Numbered from the stretch's first letter, positions 7,023-16,453 are shown. The stretch: 38,027 nt of DNA from an uncultured Clostridia bacterium (GCA_945910975.1 CAMDZY010000002.1:1-38027), one strand, 5' to 3'. Numbers and translations: made by a program. The notes: generated by a model from the sequence alone, not told the origin.

Positions 7023-8083
7023 GCGGGCTTTGCTGGATCGTCCTCACAGCGCTTGTGCTGCTGGGGTGTCTGCTGCAGCCCTCGGCGGTGCTTGTTGCCG
7101 CTTTGACCGTGTGCTTGCTGCTGCCGCTGCTTTCATGGGCATTTTTATGGTACATAAAAAAACACGTTGATTTTCAAATGGAAACGCCGTCCGTGGTCGA
7201 AAAACGAACGCCCATTTGCCTGCACATCTGCGCAAAATGCCGCTTTGGCACGCGGGTGAGCGGCGTTTTGCGTGTGGAAAATCTTGCAACCGGTGAATGT
7301 AGCCGCATCAAGCTGCGGCTGCGGCGGGAACAGACGGTGACGCTGCAAAGTGATTTTTGCGGCTGCCTGTGCTGTAGCCTGGAAAAGCTGCGGCTGTGGG
7401 ATATCTGCGGCGTACTGCCGCTGCCGGTTTTGTGCAATGCATCCAAGCGGATTTTGGTGATGCCGGACACTTTTCCGGTGGAGATCTGTCCGGACTTGGC
7501 GCCGACGCAGGCCGAGGACTGTCAGGAGTATGCGCAGGACAGGTCCGGTCAGGATCGCACGGAGCAATATTGTCTGCGTGACTATGTGCCGGGGGACAGT
7601 CTGCGCCAAATCCACTGGAAACTGTTTGCCAAGCGGGGCGAACCGGTGGTGCGGGAAGCGGCTTGCCCGGTAGACTGGTCGGTGATGCTGTTTGTGGACA
7701 GAACACGCAGTATCGCAACGCCCGTACAGTCGGATGCAATGCTGGAGGCGGCGGTTTCCGTTGCACAGGCCTTGACGGAGCAGGGTATTCGATTCCGCCT
7801 TTGCTGGAACGAGGAAATCATTCACGAACGCCAAATTGATCAGCACTCGCAGCTGCTGGATGCGGTTGCCGATTTGCTGTCTGCTGCGGGAGAAATTCCC
7901 GGTAGCACGTTGTATCTGCGTACTTGCGGCGCACCGGATGCCGGTCGGGTGATTTATATCGGCGCACAGCCGCCGGAGGATGATTTTTTGCGGGCGGCGC
8001 CTTGTAAGGTGCTGCTTTGTGAGGATAGCGCCGCGTGTCTTGACGCGATGGCGCAGGATTTGCGAATGATCAGTTGGAGTTGA
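7019..8083 (+). CDS. DUF58 domain membrane protein
   Basis: 354 aa. Two closely spaced N-terminal TM segments (about residues 3-45) are followed by a soluble part. It contains the DUF58 signature YVPGDSLRQIHWKLFAKRGEPVVREAACP and a VMLFVDRTRS strand like the start of a VWA-type fold. DUF58 proteins are the standard partners of MoxR ATPases. The four-base ATGA overlap with moxR and the seven-base gap to the transglutaminase gene show a single unit. Molecular function is unproven in the family; recruitment of MoxR to the membrane is the common proposal. Confidence 0.88.
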   Translation: MSGLCWIVLTALVLLGCLLQPSAVLVAALTVCLLLPLLSWAFLWYIKKHVDFQMETPSVVEKRTPICLHICAKCRFGTRVSGVLRVENLATGECSRIKLRLRREQTVTLQSDFCGCLCCSLEKLRLWDICGVLPLPVLCNASKRILVMPDTFPVEICPDLAPTQAEDCQEYAQDRSGQDRTEQYCLRDYVPGDSLRQIHWKLFAKRGEPVVREAACPVDWSVMLFVDRTRSIATPVQSDAMLEAAVSVAQALTEQGIRFRLCWNEEIIHERQIDQHSQLLDAVADLLSAAGEIPGSTLYLRTCGAPDAGRVIYIGAQPPEDDFLRAAPCKVLLCEDSAACLDAMAQDLRMISWS

Positions 8084-8090
8084 GAAGAAC

Positions 8091-10262
8091 TTGAACCATA
8101 ACAAAACATCCATTCGGCTGACTGCGCATAGAAAGGATGCACCGCAGAAGCGCATTTGGCTGCTTTTGCCTGCCGTACCGATTTATCTGGGATTGTGGGG
8201 AATGTTTTTGCCGCTTGGCTGGTGGCTTTGGCCGGGCAGCTGCACGGTTGTGCTGGCTACGCTGCTTTGCTGGCAGAAGCGATGGCAGCGGGTGACGCTG
8301 ACAGCATTGTGCGCAGCAGGTGCGGCAATCTGCATCGCGGCGTCTACTGCGCTGACACAAGGCTTCGCAGCACTTGCCAATATGCTGCGCCAACAGTTGA
8401 CACAAAAGACCGGCTATTATGTCTTGCCCCTTGAACCGGCGGCTTGGCGTGCGGACATCACGTGTTTTGCGGCGGTGCTTGCTGCCGGGTTGACGGCAGT
8501 GGCAGTGCGGGCGCTGCGGGGTACGCTTCACTTTTTGAGCGCGTTGGGTGTGCTGGCGCTGGTTTTTTCGGGTCTGATCGACGCGGATATTTGGTTGGCA
8601 CTGTATTTGGGCGGTACACTGCTGCTTGCGGTTTTTCTGGCATCCGGCGGGGGAAAATCCATGGTGGCGGCAATGCTGGTGATCGCTGCTGTGATGGGCT
8701 GCTTTGCCACGGTAGACGTCAAGCCGACAGCGGCGAGCCTGTGGTTGCAGCAGCTGCTGCACCGTGTGCGCTATGAATCCGTGAAGAATCCGCTGCCGGA
8801 AGGGAAACTGCAAAATCTCGGTGCCTTTTCCGCCGGTGAGGACATGGCGCTGGAGCTGCGCATGGAGGATTGGTCGGCAACCTACCTGCGCGGCTATGTC
8901 GGCAGCGTCTATACCGAACAGGGCTGGCTAAAGACGGATCTGAATGCCGTCACGGACAAGGCACAGACGCTGTATGCCCTGCAGCGGGACTATTTTTTCC
9001 CCGCAACACAGCGCGGCGCGGCAGAGGAAGAACGTTCGGAAAATGATTTTACGGTAAAAACAGAAAATGCCTGCCGCGCGGAATGCTATATTCCCTACGG
9101 CGCGGCGGAGCTTGACTTGGATCGGCAAGCCTTGCGATCCGAGGGCTGCACAGGGCAGCAGAGCCTGCACGGAACGGTTTATGATGTGTTTGAAAGTTAC
9201 CTGACCCAGGAAAAACTGGCGCAGGAGGGCAGCGATTACCGCATTGCGGAAGCGGCCTATCGGGCATGGGTATATGACCAATATTTGCAGGTGCCCGACG
9301 CGGAGCGGCAGCTGCTTGGCACCCGCTTTGCATTCCCGGAGGAGACTGTTTCCAACACGCAGGCGCGGCAGTGGGTCACGCAGTGTGTGCAAAACGCCCT
9401 GACCTATGACGAGGCAGCGGTGATGGCACAGGGCGATATGCCGTTTTTGGAATATCTGCTTACGGTCAACCCACGCGGCTACAGTGTGCAGTATGCAACG
9501 CTTGCAACGCTGCTGATGCGCTGCTGTGGGATCCCTGCGCGCTATGTGGAGGGATATCTGTTGACCGGCGAACAGGCCGAACAGCTGCAACCCGGCCAGT
9601 GGACAACGCTGCGGCAAAGCGACAGCCATGCCTGGACGGAGATTTATTTGGACGGCGTGGGCTGGATTCCGTTTGACACGACGCCGCAGCACAAAGACGA
9701 AATCACGTATCGCCTCCCGCCCAATGGGCAGGGAACAAGCGACACAGCCGAGGTCACACCACAGCCGTTGCCTTCACCCGATCGACAGGAGATACAGATT
9801 CAAAGACAACCGCAGGAGCCGGAGGAAACGGTGCAAAGTCTGCAATGGCTTTGGCTGCTTTTGTTAGTGGGAATTTTGGCGCTGCTTGTCCGCACAATAC
9901 TGCTTAGAAGACGATTAACAAGACGCATCCGCAGATTTTCTACCGCAGATGCACGTTCGGCCAGTCTGGACTGCCTAGCCTACACGCTGGAGCTTCTCGG
10001 CGCGTTGGGACTTCCGGCGCGCAATGCACCGTTGGGCAAGCGGACGGGGGAGATCACGGCAATCCTGAATTGGCCGGATCCGACGCAGGTGGAGGCGGTC
10101 GTGTCGCTTGCCGGACGGCTTGCGTTCAGCAAGCATCCTGCCACCGAGGAGGATCGCGCGCTGGCGCTGGCCGCATTGACGGCAGTTGGCACGGTTTGGC
10201 GAACCAAAACGCCGTGGGCAAGGCGAATGTATCTGCGGTGGTTTGCCTGCAAAGTCAAGTGA
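8091..10262 (+). CDS. Transglutaminase-like membrane protein (TgpA-type) with Cys-to-Ser at the active site
   Basis: 723 aa, starting at TTG 8091 with a weak GAGAAG site seven bases after the DUF58 stop. Six or so TM helices occupy the first 210 residues (DUF3488-like), followed by an extracytoplasmic region and a transglutaminase core. One TM helix (WLWLLLLVGILALLVRTILL) and a cytoplasmic tail resembling DUF4129 follow. In the core, the motif that normally reads RGYC-x-H/Q-[FY]-A is RGYSVQYATLATLLMRCCGIPARYVEGY, so the nucleophile position is Ser465 (codon AGT 9483-9485). The His (HAW, His513) and Asp (FDTTP, Asp529) are intact. It may be a pseudo-enzyme, a binding module or a serine variant. 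The topology is that of TgpA-family proteins that work with MoxR/DUF58. Confidence 0.87.
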   Translation: MNHNKTSIRLTAHRKDAPQKRIWLLLPAVPIYLGLWGMFLPLGWWLWPGSCTVVLATLLCWQKRWQRVTLTALCAAGAAICIAASTALTQGFAALANMLRQQLTQKTGYYVLPLEPAAWRADITCFAAVLAAGLTAVAVRALRGTLHFLSALGVLALVFSGLIDADIWLALYLGGTLLLAVFLASGGGKSMVAAMLVIAAVMGCFATVDVKPTAASLWLQQLLHRVRYESVKNPLPEGKLQNLGAFSAGEDMALELRMEDWSATYLRGYVGSVYTEQGWLKTDLNAVTDKAQTLYALQRDYFFPATQRGAAEEERSENDFTVKTENACRAECYIPYGAAELDLDRQALRSEGCTGQQSLHGTVYDVFESYLTQEKLAQEGSDYRIAEAAYRAWVYDQYLQVPDAERQLLGTRFAFPEETVSNTQARQWVTQCVQNALTYDEAAVMAQGDMPFLEYLLTVNPRGYSVQYATLATLLMRCCGIPARYVEGYLLTGEQAEQLQPGQWTTLRQSDSHAWTEIYLDGVGWIPFDTTPQHKDEITYRLPPNGQGTSDTAEVTPQPLPSPDRQEIQIQRQPQEPEETVQSLQWLWLLLLVGILALLVRTILLRRRLTRRIRRFSTADARSASLDCLAYTLELLGALGLPARNAPLGKRTGEITAILNWPDPTQVEAVVSLAGRLAFSKHPATEEDRALALAALTAVGTVWRTKTPWARRMYLRWFACKVK

Positions 10263-10275
10263 GGAGGAACGGAAC

Positions 10276-13200
10276 ATGAAATACAGCTTACGGCGTTTGA
10301 TCAGCTGCTGCCTTGTGCTGGCGCTGCTTTTGCCATGGCTTCCCATGCGGGTACACGCAGCGGAGCAAGGCCGGCTCGTTCTGGCGGCGGTCACGGAGGA
10401 ACAGGTCATCATTGAACCAATGTACCTTACCTATGACGCTAACGCAACAATTTTAACGACGCTGGCGCAGTCCGGGCATCATTTTGAGGGGCTTGAAACA
10501 GGTTTTATTTCCGCCATTGACGGCGTGGGGGGAAATTTTTCTGTGCTGTGTGACAAAGGGGAATTTTTCCTGACCGCACCGGCTGAAACGGTTTCGACCG
10601 TGTACTTTACAACGGCAACGCCCTCCGATGTCTGCTTTGCACTTTTAAACACCATGGCGGACTATCGGGCAGCGGACAATGGCGTACAAAACGACCCGGC
10701 GGCGCAGCAGGCCTACCGCGATGCACTCGATGCACTGTATGATATGACGCAGGCACAGCAGCGGCAACAGGCCTTGCAGACGGCGATGGATCGCTATGCC
10801 GCTTATCTCAGGGGAGAAACGGTCACACTGCATTTTGACATTTCGCAAGGGACAAAAGCCGGGGTTCCGGTCGATGCGGTTTTCACGGACAGCTTTGGAA
10901 GAATCCATCAGGAAAAGCAGGTGCGGGAAATCTCCCTTCTTCCCGATACCTACACCTTTGATTTGTGCGACGGCGGGAGAAACCACGTGCGCGGCAGCAT
11001 CACGGTGACGGAGGAGCAGACGCTTTCTGCTGCCCTTCCGGTAGGCCAATGGCTCGCGAACGCGGATTTGAGCATAGACAGCGGCGAAAGCTGGAACGCT
11101 GTGCAGCGCGAGGGCGATACATACTATGTGCCGGACTATGCGGAGGGAAACCTATACCCCTACCTTGAACCGGGCGAGGGCGTGGACACGGGCGCGTGCG
11201 GCGTATATTTGGCGAACAGCCCCGATGCACCGCGACGCACCTGGCAGAGCAGGCAGACCGTGCTATCCGGGCTGTATCTGCCGAATTCCATGCAGGGTGC
11301 GGAGTTCGCCTTGGAGGTTCGCAGGCAGGACGGTGCGTGGGAACAGTATCAGACCTATCCGATGCACCTGATCCGCGTGCCGACACTTGCAGCTCTGCGC
11401 GTCAGCGGGGACGGTACGCAGCTTCCGCTGCGCTTTGACCCGGCGGTGCGGGAATACACCGTTACAACAGTTTCCGACACGTTGCGAATCGAGGCAAGCG
11501 CCCTGTGCGAGGACAGCACTGTTTCAATCAACGCAACGGCAGGCACAGCAGCGGACATTCCGGTTACAGACGGCAGCGTCATTACAGTGGACACTTGGCA
11601 CAGCAACGGGCAAGGCACACATTATACGATAACAGTGCGCAAGGCGGCGTCGGCGCAAGTGACACTTCAGAAGCCCAAAAACTGTCAAGTCGCCGTCTAT
11701 AACCGAACGGGCGCGGCCATTATGCCCAAATCGCAAACGGACGCTTCGGCAGTGTTTGCTTTGATTCCCGGTGAGGATTACACCTATGTTGCAACGCAGG
11801 ACACCTATTATCACACCAGCGCCGACTTTACGGCGGAAGACCGGCTGACAATCTCGGCAGCTGCGCCGATCCGGTCGGATTGGCTGCAAGCGCTCCACAT
11901 CGGGCCGACAAAAACGGTTGCCTATGAAAGCGATGCGGCATTTTCTCCGGCTGTGCATACCGGTACCTATTTTGTCGGCAGCAATCAGACGGCATTCGGC
12001 ATGATGGCAACGCTCGCGGAGGGCGCGTCAGGGTGCGAAATCACAGGCCACTACTGCGACTATCGCAGCTGGGAGCCTGCCTATGGGGAGCGGACGCTGC
12101 AAATTCCCGGTGACACATTCCGCACAGCCACGGCCTTCCTCGGCGTTTCCGGCAGAGGGAATACGATACGTCTGGAAATCGGCAGGGAAAAGGACAGCGT
12201 GCGTTATTATCAGGAGTACATTTTGACTGCGCAGCGTCTTCTGCAACTCAATGCCCTGTCGTGTGCAAGCAATGACAGGCAATTGCCGCTGTCGCAGAAA
12301 TTTGATAAAAATGTTTTAAACTATGACGTGTCCTTGGGACAAATGCTGCGGACACTTACGCTGAGTTGGAAGCTGCTGAGCACTGCATCCGGCAACGACA
12401 AGAATTTCACGCTTACTGTGACCTGCGGCGCATCGGTGCAGCAGCTGGATTACACGGCGCTGGAGGTCGAGCAGGTGCAAAGCGTCCCCATTGCGCTCGA
12501 TCCGGAACAGATGGAGGAGAAAATTTTTCTGCGGTTAGAGCATGACGGCGCTATTTCACAGACCTACATCATTACGGTACACAAGCTGCCCTCGGTGGAA
12601 ACGGTGATTGAAGTGTCGCCGTCACAAGCTGTGATTTGCCTGACGGAGGGAGGAACCCGGATCTGGCCGGATGCGGAGGGCAGATATCAGCTCGACCGCG
12701 ATGTGCAATATCGCTATACGGCAACCTGTTACGGCTATGTTTCGCAGGTGCAGACCTTTGTCGCAGGCGAGCCAAACCAAACCATTTCCATCACGTTGGA
12801 ACCGGCGGCAGAAAATCTCCGCGCCGATTTGCTCCAACCGGGCGATTGGAGCAGCTTCCGGGGCAATGCGGAAAATAATGCCGTCACGCAGGCCAAAACG
12901 CCGATTACGGCGGAAAATGCAGTGCTCAACTGGGCAAATAAGCTGGGCAGCGGAATGTCCGGCGGCGGTGTCGGCTCCCCAATTTTGGTGGGCGGCGTTC
13001 TTTATACCTATGCCAATGATACGGTGATGAAGGTGGATAAGAGAACCGGTGCGGTGCTGCTGTCTATGCCGATGGCGCGCGCGTCCAGCTTTTCCATTAC
13101 ACCGCCGGCCTATGGTGAGGGAATGCTCTTTGTCGGATTGTCCAACGGCGGCATTCAGGCCTTTGACGCGCAGACATTGCAGCCGCTTTGGCTGTATGAG

Positions 13201-15153
13201 GATGCGCTGGGCGGCCAACCCAATTGCCCCATTACGTATCGTGACGGTTATCTGTATACCGGCTTCTGGAATTCCGAAACCCGCCAGGCCAACTTTGTCT
13301 GCATCAGCGTGACCGATGAAGACCCCACACGGGGCGACGAGGAAAAGTACGCGGCATGGATCTACACTGGCAGCGGGTTTTACTGGGCGGGCGCATATGT
13401 AACAGACCGGTTTGTTTTGGTGACAAGCGATGACGCAGAGATCGGCTATCAAAAGGGTCACGGCGAAATTTTGTCGCTGGACTGCCGAACGGGGCGGCTG
13501 CTGGACAGACAAACGGCGTCGGGGCTTGGCGACTTGCGCAGCAGCGTTTGCTATGACGCAGATACGGACAGCTGTTATTTCACCTCTAAGGGCGGCGACT
13601 TTTACGCCATTGCGGTCAACCCGGACGGAACCTTCCGCGCCGATTCACAAAGGAGCCTGCATTTGCGCAACGGCTCGGACAATCCGGCGACGCCGCCCAT
13701 GAGTACTTCTACCCCGGTGATCTATCAGGGCAGAGCCTACATCGGCGTTGGCGGAACGGCACAGTTTGGCGCATATTGCGGGCATAATATCACGGTGATC
13801 GACCTTGCGTCGTGGAGCATTGCCTATACGGTTCCGACGCAGGGACAGCCGCAGACCAGCGGCCTGCTGACAACGGCGTATGACGATGCGGTCTATGTCT
13901 ATTTCATCGACAACGCATCGCCCGGCAAGCTGCGTGTGATCCGCGATACGGCAGGACAGACACAGCCAAGCTACACCACAACAGAGCATTACACCACCGC
14001 CGGGCAGACGGTGAGCATAGAAGCGGCATATGTCCTGTTCACACCGCATGGCGAGCAGGCGCAGTATGCCATTTGCAGCCCAATTGCGGACGGGGAGGGG
14101 AACCTCTACTTTAAAAATGACTCCGGCTATCTCATGTGTGTGGGTAACGCGATCACAAAGCTGACCGTTGCCAAACAGCCGGAAAAGACCGTCTACGAGG
14201 TGGGAGAAATCTTTGACCCGACGGGCTTGCAGGTGTTGGCGCAGAATGCAAGCGGTGCGGAGTGGGACGTTACGCCCTATACGCGATTTTCAACCGAACC
14301 GCTGACAACACAGGACACGGAGTTCACGCTTACCTGTTCGTTTGGTGCGCACCAGCAGATGTACCACAACTGCGACGGTCAGAGCGGCGTGGCATATCAT
14401 ATCCCGACCGCCACGCTGGATTTGACGGTTTGTCCGGGACACCAATGGGATAACGGCACTGTCACCATCCCGCCGACCGCAGAGTCCGAGGGGGAAATGA
14501 CCTATGCCTGTACGCTCTGCGGCGCAACGCGCACCGAAGCGATTCCGGCGACCGGCGAATGCACCGGCGGCGAGGACTGCCCGTCGCATCCATTCACGGA
14601 TATTTCGCCGACGGCTTGGTATCACAAGGCGGTGGACTATGCGGTCGTCAACGGCTTGATGTTTGGCGTGAGCGAAACGCAATTCTGGCCAAACGCCACC
14701 ATGACCCGCGCGCAGCTGGTGACGGTGCTTTGGCGGCAGGCGGGAATGCCCAAACCAACGCAGAAGGCCGCTTTCACCGATCTGACGGCTGCCTGGTATC
14801 AGGATGCCGTTACATGGGCAGCGGAGAACGGCATTGTTTATGGCATGACGCAAACGAGCTTCCAGCCAAACGGCACGGTGACGCGGGAACAGTTGGCCAC
14901 GATCCTCCGCCGCTATACAAGCGACTATTTGCAGCACGATACGGATGCCCGACAGGATTTCGCCGCCTTTGAGGACGGTGAAACGGTTTCCGGCTGGGCG
15001 TATGCGTCCATGCAATGGGCGGTTGCCGAGGGTTTCATCAGCGGCAACCGAAATGGCGGAAAGCTGTATCTTAGCCCAAAAAACGGCGCGACCCGCGCGC
15101 AGGTCGCTTCTGTCCTGATGCGGTATATTCAAAAGATGACGAGCCTGCAATAA
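10276..15153 (+). CDS. Giant SLH-anchored surface protein with cadherin-like, beta-propeller and Ig-like domains
   Basis: The start is ATG 10276 behind GAGGAGG (the ORF-track start at 10186 lies inside the previous gene); 1625 aa. It has a signal peptide MKYSLRRLISCCLVLALLLPWLPMRVHAAE. Domains, approximately: an N-terminal region with DUF4430-like character (30-110); two cadherin-like beta-sandwich repeats (370-450 and 655-770); a PQQ-type beta-propeller beginning DWSSFRGNAENNA (855-1290); a Big_3-type Ig domain (KTVYEVGEIFDPTGLQV, 1292-1390); one Cys-x-x-Cys repeat (ACTLCGATRTE); and three SLH repeats (FTDISPTAWYHKAVDYA, FTDLTAAWYQDAVTWA, FEDGETVSGWAYASMQWA; 1439-1620). SLH domains bind the pyruvylated secondary wall polymer, so the protein sits on the cell surface. 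As the last gene of the B12-riboswitch operon, it may be the wall-bound scaffold or receptor. Confidence 0.88.
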   Translation: MKYSLRRLISCCLVLALLLPWLPMRVHAAEQGRLVLAAVTEEQVIIEPMYLTYDANATILTTLAQSGHHFEGLETGFISAIDGVGGNFSVLCDKGEFFLTAPAETVSTVYFTTATPSDVCFALLNTMADYRAADNGVQNDPAAQQAYRDALDALYDMTQAQQRQQALQTAMDRYAAYLRGETVTLHFDISQGTKAGVPVDAVFTDSFGRIHQEKQVREISLLPDTYTFDLCDGGRNHVRGSITVTEEQTLSAALPVGQWLANADLSIDSGESWNAVQREGDTYYVPDYAEGNLYPYLEPGEGVDTGACGVYLANSPDAPRRTWQSRQTVLSGLYLPNSMQGAEFALEVRRQDGAWEQYQTYPMHLIRVPTLAALRVSGDGTQLPLRFDPAVREYTVTTVSDTLRIEASALCEDSTVSINATAGTAADIPVTDGSVITVDTWHSNGQGTHYTITVRKAASAQVTLQKPKNCQVAVYNRTGAAIMPKSQTDASAVFALIPGEDYTYVATQDTYYHTSADFTAEDRLTISAAAPIRSDWLQALHIGPTKTVAYESDAAFSPAVHTGTYFVGSNQTAFGMMATLAEGASGCEITGHYCDYRSWEPAYGERTLQIPGDTFRTATAFLGVSGRGNTIRLEIGREKDSVRYYQEYILTAQRLLQLNALSCASNDRQLPLSQKFDKNVLNYDVSLGQMLRTLTLSWKLLSTASGNDKNFTLTVTCGASVQQLDYTALEVEQVQSVPIALDPEQMEEKIFLRLEHDGAISQTYIITVHKLPSVETVIEVSPSQAVICLTEGGTRIWPDAEGRYQLDRDVQYRYTATCYGYVSQVQTFVAGEPNQTISITLEPAAENLRADLLQPGDWSSFRGNAENNAVTQAKTPITAENAVLNWANKLGSGMSGGGVGSPILVGGVLYTYANDTVMKVDKRTGAVLLSMPMARASSFSITPPAYGEGMLFVGLSNGGIQAFDAQTLQPLWLYEDALGGQPNCPITYRDGYLYTGFWNSETRQANFVCISVTDEDPTRGDEEKYAAWIYTGSGFYWAGAYVTDRFVLVTSDDAEIGYQKGHGEILSLDCRTGRLLDRQTASGLGDLRSSVCYDADTDSCYFTSKGGDFYAIAVNPDGTFRADSQRSLHLRNGSDNPATPPMSTSTPVIYQGRAYIGVGGTAQFGAYCGHNITVIDLASWSIAYTVPTQGQPQTSGLLTTAYDDAVYVYFIDNASPGKLRVIRDTAGQTQPSYTTTEHYTTAGQTVSIEAAYVLFTPHGEQAQYAICSPIADGEGNLYFKNDSGYLMCVGNAITKLTVAKQPEKTVYEVGEIFDPTGLQVLAQNASGAEWDVTPYTRFSTEPLTTQDTEFTLTCSFGAHQQMYHNCDGQSGVAYHIPTATLDLTVCPGHQWDNGTVTIPPTAESEGEMTYACTLCGATRTEAIPATGECTGGEDCPSHPFTDISPTAWYHKAVDYAVVNGLMFGVSETQFWPNATMTRAQLVTVLWRQAGMPKPTQKAAFTDLTAAWYQDAVTWAAENGIVYGMTQTSFQPNGTVTREQLATILRRYTSDYLQHDTDARQDFAAFEDGETVSGWAYASMQWAVAEGFISGNRNGGKLYLSPKNGATRAQVASVLMRYIQKMTSLQ

Positions 15154-15157
15154 CGAG

Positions 15158-15199
15158 ATCCCTGATTTTGCAACGCAACGCAAAATCAGGGATATTTTT
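15158..15199 (+). terminator. Terminator of the B12-regulated operon
   Basis: A 14-bp perfect stem ATCCCTGATTTTGC / GCAAAATCAGGGAT with an eight-base loop is followed by ATTTTTG, four bases after the stop of the SLH protein gene. It closes the six-gene unit begun at the riboswitch. Confidence 0.93.
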
Positions 15200-15314
15200 G
15201 CGGATTGTTGATTGCTTTGCACAGATAGTCGCGAAGATCCGACAATATTTTGTGCAAAATATATAAAATCGGAAGAGAAATCTTGTGCGTTTACCCAAAG
15301 TGCAGCAAATTTGA

Positions 15315-15343
15315 TTGACTTTCCCGGGCGAGTGAATTATCAT
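15315..15343 (+). promoter_or_regulatory. Possible promoter of the ribokinase-family gene
   Basis: TTGACT (15315-15320) and TATCAT (15338-15343) are 17 bases apart, about 37 bases before the start codon. A perfect TATAAT at 15362-15367 is too close to the gene to be its -10. The rest of 15200-15379 shows no gene. Confidence 0.45.
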
Positions 15344-15379
15344 ATAAAAAATACTTTATGATATAATAGGAGAGAAGAT

Positions 15380-16300
15380 ATGGCGCGTGTTGTTGTGTTT
15401 GGAAGTTTTAACGTGGATTTGATGGCACGAGCCGAGCATATGCCGGTTCCGGGTGAAACGGTTTATGCCACAATGTTCCGCCAAAGCGCCGGCGGCAAGG
15501 GGTTTAACCAGGCTGTGGCGGCGCACAAGGCCGGCGCAGAGGTAACGACCATCGTCAAGCTGGGCAGGGATGCCATGGCGAATATGGCGCTGGAGGTTAT
15601 GCGGCGGCTGCATATGCCGCAAGATAGGGTGCTCTATCACCCGACAGCCTCCACCGGAACGGCGTTGATCACCGTGGACAATATCACCGGCCAAAATGCT
15701 ATTGTCATTGTTCCCGGCGCGAACGATACCTTTACGGCGGACGATGTTGCCCGCGTGGCCGACGTGCTGGACGGCGCATCGCATCTGCTGTTGCAGTTGG
15801 AGGTCAACCAGCAGGCAAACGAAATGCTTGCCCGCATTGCCAAGAAAAAGGGCGTCAAGGTCATCATCAACACCGCCCCCTACCGCCCGGTGTCGGAGGA
15901 ATTTTTAAACGGCGCTTATCTTGTGACACCCAATGAGGTGGAGGTCGAAGAAATGACCGGCGTAGCTGTCACGGATTTATACAGTGCCGACCGCGCTTCT
16001 GCCGTGCTGCTGCGGCAAGGCGTGCAGAATGTGCTGATCACACTGGGCAGCCGCGGCGTCTATCTCAACGCCGACGGAAAGTCGCAGATCATCCCGGCGC
16101 ACGTTGTCCGCGCGGTGGACACCACCGGCGCAGGCGATTGCTTCAACGGCGGCCTGCTCGCGGCGCTGGCGGAGGGCAAAACGCTGCCGCAGGCGTGTGT
16201 GTTTGCCAATGCGCTTGCAGCACTGGCCGTGCAGAAAATCGGCGCGGCGGACGCTGCACCTACCCGCGAAGAGGTAGAAGCGTTCCTCATGGAAATTTGA
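15380..16300 (+). CDS. rbsK: Ribokinase-family (PfkB) carbohydrate kinase
   Basis: 306 aa, start ATG 15380 behind AGGAGA. PfkB signature 1 is seen in AGGKGFNQAVAAHKAGAEV and signature 2 in DTTGAGDCFNGGLLAAL, with the catalytic base at Asp253. The N-terminal VVVFGSFNVDLMARAEHMPVPGETV and the central TPNEVEVEEMTG are those of ribokinase, which phosphorylates ribose to ribose-5-phosphate. Length equals that of known ribokinases. It stands alone between the B12 operon terminator and the glycogen operon promoter, with no ribose transporter nearby, so a related sugar or nucleoside substrate cannot be excluded. Confidence 0.85.
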   Translation: MARVVVFGSFNVDLMARAEHMPVPGETVYATMFRQSAGGKGFNQAVAAHKAGAEVTTIVKLGRDAMANMALEVMRRLHMPQDRVLYHPTASTGTALITVDNITGQNAIVIVPGANDTFTADDVARVADVLDGASHLLLQLEVNQQANEMLARIAKKKGVKVIINTAPYRPVSEEFLNGAYLVTPNEVEVEEMTGVAVTDLYSADRASAVLLRQGVQNVLITLGSRGVYLNADGKSQIIPAHVVRAVDTTGAGDCFNGGLLAALAEGKTLPQACVFANALAALAVQKIGAADAAPTREEVEAFLMEI

Positions 16301-16363
16301 TCCCGATTTTTTGCGACAAAGTTTGCGTTTTTGGAAAAAACACAGTAGAAACGGGATATTTGG

Positions 16364-16392
16364 TTGCAATATTTTTGAAAATCAGTTATAAT
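16364..16392 (+). promoter_or_regulatory. Promoter of the glycogen operon
   Basis: TTGCAA (16364-16369) and a perfect TATAAT (16387-16392) are separated by 17 bases, about 60 bases upstream of glgB. No terminator is visible between the ribokinase stop and this promoter, so some read-through is possible. Confidence 0.8.
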
Positions 16393-16453
16393 ATAAGGGT
16401 AAAAATATGTATGCGTGCTTTGACTGTTTCCACTTTGGAAAGGAGAGAACAAT

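Noticed and set aside
7019-8083. The DUF58-MoxR pair as a methanol-dehydrogenase maturation system
   Set aside because: The family name comes from moxR of methylotrophs, but no dehydrogenase genes are present. The PQQ-type propeller in the SLH protein lacks evidence of an enzyme active site.
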